Shown here one piece after another: positions 56,201 through 64,000 of a stretch of DNA of 64,000 nucleotides; position 1 is the stretch's first letter, and each line of letters begins with the position of its first letter. Position numbers and translations under genes: made by a program. Under the pieces are notes generated by a model. The model saw nothing but the letters and a program-made list of their open reading frames with translations, did not search any database and was not told the DNA's origin. The stretch is from Schistocerca nitens (taxonomy: Eukaryota; Arthropoda; Insecta; Orthoptera; Acrididae). The stretch is taken from contig NC_064621.1 in the NCBI RefSeq assembly GCF_023898315.1, forward strand, positions 18,598,501-18,662,500, written 5' to 3'.

Positions 56201-58660
56201 CGTTCTCCCTAAGCTCTCTGTCCGTCTCCTCTGCACCACTCCCTATCAGTCTAGCTCCTCCTCCTGGCTACTCCTCCCCTTCCCCTCTTTGTGACAATTC
56301 CTCCTTCCCCACTATCTGTCCATCTCGTCCACACTCGCCTCTCTCTCCACCTCCCAATCCACCATTCTCTACGTCCTGCTCATCTCTGTGTCGATCTTCC
56401 CTGTCTCTGTTGCACATCTCATCATCCCAATGTACGACAATGTTATCCCTCTCTTCCCTCTCTGTCTATTTCGTCCTCCCTATGCTCCCTGTCCATCTCC
56501 TCTGCACCACTCTCTATCAGTCCAGCTCCGACTCCTGGCTACTCCTTCCCCTTCCCATCTTTCTGACAATTCCTCCTTCCCCACTATCTGTCCATCTCCT
56601 CCACACTCGCCTCTCTCTCCAGCCCCCCTCCAACATCCTCTACGTCTAACTAATCTCTGTGTCGATCTTCCCTGCCTCTGTGTCCCATCTCATCATCCCA
56701 CTCTACGACAATGTCATTCCTCTCTTCCCTCTCTATTTCGTCCTCCCTATGCTCTCTGCCCATCTCCTCTACACCACTCTCTATCAGTCCAGCTCCTACC
56801 CCTGGCTACTCCTTCCCCTTCCTCTCTTTCTGACTATTCCTTCTCCCCACCATCTGTCCATCTCTTCCACCCTCGCCATTCTCTCCACCTCCCGCTCCAC
56901 CATTCTCTACGTCCTGCTCATTTCTGTGTCGATCCTCCCTGTCTCTGTTGCCCATCTCAAATCCCACCCTACGACAATGTCATTCCTCTCTTCCCTCTCT
57001 GTCTATTTCGGCCTCCCTATGCTCTCTGCCCATCTCCTCTGCACCACTCTCTATCAGTCCAACTCCTACTCCTGGCTACTCCTTCCCCTTCCCATCTTTC
57101 TGACAAGTCCTCCTTCCCCACTATCTGTCCATCTCCTCCACACTCGCCTCTATCTCCAGCCCCCCTCCAACATCTTCTACGTCCTACTCATCTCTGTGTA
57201 GATCTTCCCTGCCTCTGTTTCCCATCTCATCATCCCACTCTACGACATTGTTATTCCTCTCTTCCCTGTCTGTCTATTTCGTCCTCCCTATGCTCTTTGT
57301 CCATCTCCTCTGCACCACTCTCTGTCAGTCCAGCTCCTACTCCTGGCTACTCCTTCCCCTTCCCCTCTCTCTGACAATTCCTCCTTCCCCACTATCTGTC
57401 CATCTCCTCCACCCAAGCCTCTCTCTCCACCTCCCCTTCCACCATTCTCGACATCCTGCACATCTCTGTGTCGACCTTTCCTGTCTCTGTTGCTCATCTG
57501 AAATCCCACTCTACGACAATGTCATTCCTCTCTTCCCTCTCTGTCTATTTCGTTCTCCCTATGATCTATGTCCGTCTCCTCTGCACCACTCGCTATCAGT
57601 CCAGCTCCTCTTCCTGGCTACTCCTACCTCTTCCCCTCTTTCTCACAATTCCGCCTTCCCCACTATCTGTCCATGTCGTCCACCCTCACCTCTCTCTCCA
57701 CCTCCCTTTCCAACATTCTCTACGTTCAGCTCATCTCTGTGTCGATCTTCCCGTCTCTGTTGCCGATCTCATCATACCACTTTACGACAATGACATTCCT
57801 CTCTTCCCTCTCTTTCTATTTCGTCCTCCCTATGCTCTTTGTCCATCTCCTGTGCACCACTCTCTATCAGTCCAGCTCCTACTTCTGGCTACTCCTTCCC
57901 CTTCCCCTCTTTCTGACAATTCCTCCTTCACCGCTATCTGTCCATCTCCTCGACACTCCCCTCTCTCTCCAGCCCCCCGCCAACAATCTCTATGTCCTAC
58001 TCATCTCTGTGTCGATCTTCCCTATCTCTGTTGCCCATCTCATCATCCCACTCTACGACAATGTCTTTTCCCACTTTGTGTTTTTCGTCCTCCTATGCTC
58101 TCTGTCCATCTCCTCTGCACCACTCTCTATCAGTCCAGCTCCTCCTCCTGGCTACTCTTTCCTCTTAACTTCTTTTGACAATTACTTCTTCCCCACTATC
58201 TGTCCATCTCGTCCACTCTCGCCTCTCTCTCCACCTCCCCCTCCACCATTCTCTACGTCCTGCTCATCTCTATGTCGATCTTCCCTGTCTCTGCTGCCCA
58301 TCTCATCATTAGACTCTACGACAATGTCATTCCTGTCTTCCCTCTCTGTCTATTTTGTCCTCCCTATGCTTTCTGTCCATCTCCTCAGCACCACTCTCTA
58401 TCAGTCCAGCTAATCCTCCTGGCTACTCCATCCCCTACCCCTCTTTCTGACAATTCCTCCTTCCCCACTATCTGTCCAACTCCTCCACCCTCGCCTCTCT
58501 CTCCGTCTCCACCATTCTCTACGTCCTGCTCATCTCTGTGCCGATCTTCCCTGTCTCTGTTGCCCATCTCATTATCCCACTCTACGACAATGTCATTCCT
58601 CTCTTCCCTCTCTGTCTATTTCGTCCTCCCTATGCTCTTTGTCCATCTCCTCTGCACACA
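50285..58660 (+). repeat. 272-bp satellite array, block 3
   Basis: About 31 further units in the same orientation as block 2. It restarts at CCCTCGCCTCTCTCTCCACC, about 40 bases upstream in the unit from where block 2 stops, so the viral insert is flanked by a short satellite overlap. Units here are more varied, with several carrying CAGCCCCCCTCCAACA or TCCTCTTAACTTCTTTCTG. Confidence 0.95.
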
Positions 58661-58785
58661 GAGATGAGTAGGACGTAGAGAATGGTGGATTGGAAGGTGG
58701 AGAGAGAGGCGAGGGTGGACGAGATGAACAGATAGTGGGGAAGGAGGAATTGTCAGCAAGAGGGGAAGGGGAAGGGGAGATGTTA
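58661..58785 (-). repeat. Inverted satellite piece ending the array
   Basis: The plus strand abruptly becomes purine-rich (GAGATGAGTAGGACGTAGAG, GGGGAAGGAGGAATTGTCAG). Its complement is satellite sequence in the opposite orientation, so the array folds back at 58660/58661 before ending. Confidence 0.85.
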
Positions 58786-58787
58786 AA

Positions 58788-58822
58788 TTCCATAGAGCTC
58801 AGAGCCATTTGAACCATTTGAA
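58788..58822 (+). mobile_element. SINE 3' end fragment
   Basis: ATAGAGCTCAGAGCCATTTG then AACCATTT, the 3' tail of the SINE family seen at 12577. The rest is absent. Confidence 0.7.
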
Positions 58823-59119
58823 CTATCCACCTCCTCAGTACATATCTCCTCCTGTCCTCTCACTGTTCAGCTGCGCCCAGCTGCACATGTAGCTCCTGCT
58901 AGGCATGCCAATACTACCCAAACATCACACCTGTCATAGATGGCAGCTCACATGCAGGAGTAGAAACACCTCTCTGCCTGCATATCGGCACACATTCGAG
59001 CTATAAGGTTCTAACCTCACATTGCTAATTCTCATATAACAAGGAGTATGTGTCTCAAATGTGACTGAAATTGATCCAGTGGTTTATGAGGAGATACTGG
59101 ACATACATAAATACATAAA
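58823..59119. other. Right flank of the satellite; no gene
   Basis: Includes the stretch near 58998-59030 that resembles 37481-37520 left of the array. Nothing else recognised. Confidence 0.45.
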
Positions 59120-59787
59120 AGGGCGTACTGAGAAGTAATGCCTCCAAACTTTTTATGAGAAAATTCCTAGGTCGTTTTAAATAAAATAAACGTTATTAGC
59201 ATTGTACATATTCGTTCTTCATGTCTATATATTAATTTCTCAACATAGTAAATCTGGCGACAAATGCGTTTCTCCCAACAAGAAACCAGTTTGTTGATAC
59301 TCTGACTGTATAATATCTGACTCTTGACAGAGCCTTGTCTTCACCTCTGCTTGGTCAATTTGTCATCATCATATTCAAGTTCACAAATGCGTTCTTAAGT
59401 TTTGGAAACAGATGAAAATCGGATGGGACCAAGTTGGAACTGTATGGAAAATGATCAATGACAGTGAATCCAAGGTGGTGAATTATTTCATTGGTCGCAG
59501 TGTACATGTGTGGTCCAGCATTTACATGCTAAAGGAGAGAGTGCACCACAGGTGGACGAACTCTTCGAATTCAAAACTCGATTACATCATGCTGTTTGTC
59601 ACCCATCAACAAAGTTACATTTTATGCACAGTGTTGTACACTGCAATTTGGAGCACTTGACATAAGGCTGCAAATATGTAGACATAAAAAATGAAGATGT
59701 CGAATGTTAATAAGTTTATTTTATTTAGAGAACTTTAAGAGTCTTCTCATAAAAAATTCGGAGGCTTTAATTTTCTGCACGCCCTCG
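59120..59787 (-). mobile_element. Degraded mariner-like element with long TIRs
   Basis: GGGCGTACTGAGAAGTAATG at 59121 pairs with the complement of the right end (…GGAGGCTTTAATTTTCTGCA CGCCC, ending 59785). Both arms continue into AAATAAAATAAACGTTATTA-like sequence for about 95 bases. The interior resembles parts of a transposase gene on the minus strand (for example CGGATGGGACCAAGTTGGAA) but no open frame remains. Confidence 0.65.
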
Positions 59788-60591
59788 TACATACATAAAG
59801 GCATATGTACGTCCTGTTTTACATATATAAGGATAGATTGGGACTTCACTACAAAAAAAGGTTTCTCTCAATATAACAACGCACTCAGAACTTATTATAA
59901 TGAGTATTACACAAGTACGCACCACTCTTACAAGATGTTAGTTCATGTTCTTCGATTTTGTATGTCCTCTTCTTGCGCACAAGATCTCATCGTCATCTGT
60001 ATGATCAGGAACTGGGTAGTCACTGATCGTCCTCCTCTTCTTCTTTTACCCTCAGTCTCCTACCACAGATCACTTTTGGTATTCTTGTTTCTTCCATTCT
60101 TCTTACATGTCAATACCACTGCAGTTTTCTCCAGTCCAATACATCGCGTATTCCTTCTTCCACTTCCATTATCTTGATTATTTCAGTTTTTGTTACATCG
60201 TCTTTTCTCTAAAAATTACTGTTGATCTTTTCTAGAAATCCATTTCTACTACTTTCAATTTGCTTATATGTCTTTGGTTAGTTGGCGCGATCCTTGCTCG
60301 ATACAAAAATGCCTCTGTTATACCGAATGGAATATCAGTATTTTAATTCTATTCATCACATTCTTCCTCCATGACATTGAACTGAGCATCTCGATGATAT
60401 AAATTCTAAATTTGAATTTCCCTCTTTTCTTCTTAAGTGGACCCCAGGTAGAAAAAGTAGTTGACATTTTCGGTTTCCGCTATGAACATTTCATGCTGAT
60501 CATTACTAAGATATTCTGTATTTTAACAACCAATCTGAAAACCCCAGGTTTTATATTCCGTTGCCAGCTGATTTTATACATATAATTTGCA

Positions 60592-60843
60592 ACCGAGCGA
60601 GGTGGCGCAGTGGTTAGCACACTGGACTCGCATTCGGGAGGACGACGGTTCAATCCCGTCTCCGGCCATCCTGATTTAGGTTTTCCGTGATTTTCCTAAA
60701 TCGTTTCAGGCAAATGCCGGGATGGTTCCTTTGAAAGGGCACGGCCGATTTCCTTCCCCATCTCTCCCTAACCTGAGCTTGCGCTCCGTCTCTAATGACC
60801 TCGTTGTCGACGGGACGTTAAACACCACTAACCTAACCTAACC
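60592..60843 (+). mobile_element. tRNA-derived SINE, second family, full length
   Basis: An 11-bp duplication TATAATTTGCA flanks it (60581-60591 and 60844-60854). The head reads ACCGAGCGAGGTGGCGCAGT with A box GTGGCGCAGTGGTTAGCAC (60602) and B box GGTTCAATCCC (60648-60658). The body is longer than in the truncated copy at 15202 and ends in AACCTAACCTAACC. Confidence 0.95.
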
Positions 60844-60970
60844 TATAATTTGCATTCTCCCTATCTTCTGCTGTGATGACCCTGCTCTCACTAAATAGTC
60901 ACTAGTGCAGACATGTTCCATCTGCAATCTCTGATCCCTTCTCTCACATTTATGAGACCGTTTTCTGAGG

Positions 60971-60972
<2 letters not shown>

Positions 60973-61019
<47 letters not shown>
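60973..61019 (+). repeat. (TA)n microsatellite
   Basis: About 23 TA units inside the decayed LINE. Confidence 0.95.
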
Positions 61020-61021
<2 letters not shown>

Positions 61022-61075
61022 AATAGCACTGGTAACATGGGGCAGCCTTGTAGTAGCCCTTAGTTAATACATACT

Positions 61076-62278
61076 AACAGTATCTCAGAGTGTCAATTTG
61101 TTAGAGATGGAGTACTTCCTGTTAATAGATTGTTTTGAAATCTATATCTTTCATCGGTAACATTAATATGATTGATTCTCCGATCATTTAAGTATCGGGT
61201 AAGAAACCTCAGTTAGTTAGGTTTCTTATGTATTTCTTAAATGCTCTGAGAATCAATCCTACTAACGTTTCTGAAGAAAGTCACGTATTTCAAACAATTT
61301 CATAACAGTAATAATTACAATTGTGTAATTCGGTTATTGGTAAACCTCATATAGGTACTAAAATTCAGGTTAAGAATTTATCGAAATTTATTAAAATTGT
61401 TAATATTAGCACTGATCCATTGTCGCTGTTTTCTTACGATACTAATGAAGTCACGGTAACATTGGCGCGATGATGTGCGGCAGGCAGGTGTAATTTTTCT
61501 CAAACGCTGAGGTGTATTTATAGCACTTGACACTGGTTCACACGGATACTGTTGCTGACATTCGTGAGATTTTGTAGTGGCAACATCTTTATAACTAAGG
61601 CGCATCTGGGGAGGTTAAATAATTAGTTATTCCATCAGTGTCACAGTAAAAACTGTGGTATCGTCAACATACATCTGCTCAGTTCAGTAGCTGCCGTCTG
61701 ACAACCTCTGCACAACCTACCTGCTCGCCGCACCTTGCCAACTTCGCCTCAGACACGTGGTTCAGCTGCCTGTTTACCATCTCAGAGATTAATTACAAAA
61801 TGTAACCTCTGACCTCATTCTCTTACATTTCCTGGGACAAATACCTGTTTATATTTTCAAAAGCATTGGTGGCATGAGGGCAGTCTTGTAATGCAGCCTA
61901 ACCTGAAGAAGGTACCAGTGGCAACAGAATATTCACAATTCCATTTTTCAAAGTAAACAACTTCACAATATGAAATATTTTTGTACAAATATTTAAAATA
62001 GTTACAATAATATGATTACAAACAAGAAAAAATGAAACTATTATTTAATGCATAGAAGGTGATACTGGTGTGTGCATTTATGTTACATGTTGTTTGCCAG
62101 ATTTCTTTTATATATCATCTCGTGTTAGCTGCCAGGCTGTTTGTTCTGTAGATGTACTTCGTCCAAAGAGCATTTAGAATGATATGGCCAATTCTAATTC
62201 TTTATCACCCTACCCCTCCCCCCTTTCCCTTCCCCTGTATACACTGTCCAAAATAATAATGCAACCATGTGTATCAAC
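61076..62278. other. AT-rich DNA, no gene
   Basis: A weak second echo of the LINE motif-B segment occurs near 61857-61905 (GCATTGGTGGCATGAGGGCA against GCACTGGTAACATGGGGCAG at 61026). Otherwise nothing is recognised. Confidence 0.45.
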
Positions 62279-63025
62279 TAGAGGTCTGCATTATCTCCGA
62301 TTTTTACCGGCGTGTCCCGCTCGACCCTCTGGCTCTCGGGAGTACGCGGCCGAGCGTCCTCTTCCGCCGGCTGTGGGCAGCCGATCGCCAGCGCTCGGCG
62401 AGTGCTCCAAACGCTCGGCCGGTCGCCAGTAACCGGTGGACTCGGTGCCAGCGAGCGGCGCTTCGTCACACTCCTTGAGATCAGAGGCCACCACTTCACA
62501 TTAACCACTCACTTATTTCTTTTACAAATATCTTTCGTTGTTTGTAACCAGTTCTATGACCTAAATAATACACTTGTATATGTTACATTTGATGTTTGTT
62601 AATATGTTGCAGACTACTGGAGTTTCGCCTCTGAGGTTATCATGTATTCCAGTAACTGTAACGTTAAAAACTGTAATGTCTTTATTTAGTATTTTGTTCC
62701 GTTCGGTAGACAAACGGGAACACAGTGGACTATGTGTAGCCTATCTCCAAACTCGGCCACGTATACGTTGTACTAACATTGAATGCAGGATCGGGAAGGA
62801 ATGACGGAGTTAAAAGTAATACTCACGAAATTTTGTTGGACAAACGTTAATTTCTGAACAAATTATGACCTGTAAATAACGTTACAAGTGAATCATGACT
62901 ATACAATTCGTTTTTCGTCATTGGTGCGTCCTGATACACAGGCGTCATTTTTGTTCCTGGAGCTATTACTACTGCTGGCGGTTTGAACTTCTTCCTGTGA
63001 AGTCAATGAAAGTGGAACCATACAT

Positions 63026-63403
63026 TTATAGAGTTTGAAGAATGTTTCCTTCCTTGTGATTACGTTGTATGTTGTGAATACTTAGGTAATTGTGATGGAT
63101 CAATAAGAGATCATCCACCTTGTCTGATACCAGGCACGATCTTTTGCTGGACAGCAGGTGACCGGCCTGGCTACAATTTCTCTCGCTGGCAGCACTGGTG
63201 GCAGGAATACAGAGAACTCTTCTCGCTACTACCGACAGCCTTGGAAATAACCTAGCGTGCGTTTTCCACCACTGCAAAATTTGTCCATCGGCACAGCTAC
63301 AGTCGGATTTGGAGAGCGAAAGGTACCTGTCGAGTTCATTGGTAGTAACTGTGTGTCCATCTTCGTCGTCCTCATCCGAATCCAGTCCATCCTGGACATT
63401 TTC
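63026..63403 (-). pseudogene. hAT transposase last exon (dimerisation domain), copy 2
   Basis: One minus-strand frame from about 63403 reads DSDEDDEDGHTVTTNELDRY, then ILQWWKTHARLFPRLSVVAR and RVLCIPATSAASERNCSQAG, closing with KRSCLVSDKVDDLLLIHHNY and a stop at 63026. This is the complete hATC domain. A plausible acceptor AG lies just before the frame opens. It is classed as pseudogene because the 5' part of the gene is outside the window and activity cannot be judged. Confidence 0.75.
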
Positions 63404-63715
63404 ATGGGAAGAACTTGGTCACTGTTTGCTTGAATGGACTCTAAACATGAATGAAAACATCCGTAAGATATTCCTGTCACCTTCCAATATGCATACACCG
63501 TAGTTAGAATTACTGGTTACTAAACGACTATATTTACGGTGACATTTTATATATATATCGCACAAATTACATCAAAACGCATTGTGGAATGTTTAAGCTG
63601 CGAAACCTTTCCCAAATATCACATTGTAGACGTAATAAATGTTGATCTAACGAAAGATGGCAGATTAGACAAACAAACATTCGTTTACTAATTGGTTTCA
63701 GTGAATGAACCTTAC

Positions 63716-63876
63716 CATTTACGGGCAGTTCCGAGTACAATCGTACTCGCATACGCGGCTTGCTTTTCGTCTGCTGTGAGTTTCTTCAAATGACGCCGTG
63801 ATGGCCATAGAACCGTGGCAACGTAATGGATAGCCTCAATTTTGCACTTCTCTGTGATGAAGTATGCTGCCATGAG
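63716..63876 (-). pseudogene. hAT transposase internal exon, copy 2
   Basis: Bounded by a polypyrimidine-AG acceptor (TTTCCTTTTCAG, ending 63877) and a GTAAGG donor starting at 63715. It encodes LMAAYFITEKCKIEAIHYVA and LKKLTADEKQAAYAST, typical of the hAT region before the dimerisation domain. This exon is absent from copy 1. Confidence 0.7.
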
Positions 63877-63962
63877 CTGAAAAGGAAACCCAATATACAT
63901 AACTGCACTCTGATAATTCAGCAGTTGTATAAAGGATCGTAACCTATAGAAAGTGTTCTTAC

Positions 63963-64000
63963 CTCGTTGTCACTGTCTACTGGTTCACAGTGATGTAACA
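63963..64000 (-). pseudogene. hAT transposase exon end at the window edge
   Basis: The strand reads LHHCEPVDSDNE up to a GTAAGAAC donor at 63955-63962, matching HHCEPIDSDS of copy 1 near 31735. The intron 63877-63962 would be 86 bases. Confidence 0.65.

Larger units (their letters stand above)
59930..61075 (-). pseudogene. Decayed LINE, split by a SINE
   Basis: Minus-strand fragments read KLQWY and HVRRMEETRIPKVI (about 60060-60130), the C-terminal pattern LRWYGHVxRM of RTE-like LINEs. Further in the 5' direction, after the SINE at 60592 and the TA repeat, GLLQGCPMLPVLFN (about 61020-61061) gives RT motif B. Everything between is heavily mutated. Its strand order (motif B upstream of the C terminus) is correct, which supports a single old element. 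Confidence 0.6.
62279..64000 (-). mobile_element. hAT transposon copy 2, 3' part, continues beyond the window
   Basis: On the plus strand the tip is TAGAGGTCTGCATTATCTCC, preceded by GTATCAAC, the expected 8-bp duplication (its partner is outside the window). 62312-62860 matches copy 1 at 35895-36448 in inverted orientation almost base for base. It carries the exons listed separately. It is better preserved than copy 1 over the shared part. Confidence 0.85.

Noticed and set aside
41632..58660. Regular repeats considered as a CRISPR array
   Set aside because: Units are 272 bp and contiguous with no unique spacers; this is eukaryotic satellite DNA.
60592..60843. tRNA gene suggested by A and B boxes
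   Set aside because: The boxes sit in a SINE with a target duplication and a long non-tRNA body; no complete cloverleaf was found. The same applies to the SINEs at 12577, 13923, 17050 and 37202.
60828..60845. AACCTAACCTAACC as an interstitial insect telomere repeat
   Set aside because: Only about three units, and it is the 3' tail of the SINE.

Overview
This window looks like gene-desert DNA from a large, repeat-rich insect genome. An orthopteran of the grasshopper/locust type (Schistocerca-like) is the best guess. That guess rests on recalled similarity of the tRNA-derived SINEs, Tc1-like elements and RTE/CR1-like LINEs to repeats common in those genomes; no host gene fixes the species. I find no convincing host protein-coding gene and no functional RNA gene. 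Nearly everything recognisable is a mobile element, a satellite or a relic of a virus-like element, many of them nested.

Left part (1-18434). An old Tc1/mariner element with matching ends at 1281 and 6624 has been split by a nearly complete CR1-like LINE on the minus strand (about 2387-6590) whose ORF1 carries an SGNH/GDSL-esterase-like domain. A decayed plus-strand RTE-like LINE follows (about 9345-10690), then a complete minus-strand LINE (11064-15070, 13-bp target duplication) that was itself hit by two tRNA-SINEs. Further SINEs lie at 15202, 17050 and 17592.

Middle part (18435-37984). A complete young Ty3/Gypsy LTR retrotransposon (18440-24094, 487-bp LTRs about 1% diverged, TSD CCAAG) carries several point lesions. 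Next come an RTE-like LINE with a 1020-codon frame (24247-27536), a left-truncated mariner-like element with long TIRs (27841-30000) containing a SINE/MITE insertion, and a hAT element (30163-36452) bounded by the 8-bp duplication CTCCCAAT. The hAT holds a stack of other DNA: a LINE 3' fragment, a broken gene resembling the Maverick/Polinton major capsid protein split by a solo Gypsy LTR, and a Tc1-like element with an intact transposase. A second hAT copy lies inverted at the right edge (62279-64000) and retains exon/intron structure.

Right part (37985-58785). About 17 kb of a pyrimidine-rich tandem satellite with a 272-bp period (roughly 60 units, with hints of higher-order repeats) is interrupted by an RTE-like LINE (TSD ATGCTC) and by a 604-bp insert (49681-50284). 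The insert looks like an endogenous fragment of a CRESS (circular Rep-encoding single-stranded) DNA virus: the end of a Rep-type SF3 helicase overlapping the start of an arginine-rich capsid-like frame. The array ends in a short inverted piece. From 58823 to the right-hand hAT there is a degraded mariner-like element, a decayed LINE split by a SINE, and AT-rich DNA.

The genes do not form a host pathway. They are independent replication or transposition modules, and their nesting order gives a relative chronology: satellite or Tc1 first, then LINEs, hAT and Gypsy, with SINEs and the intact Tc1-like element among the latest.
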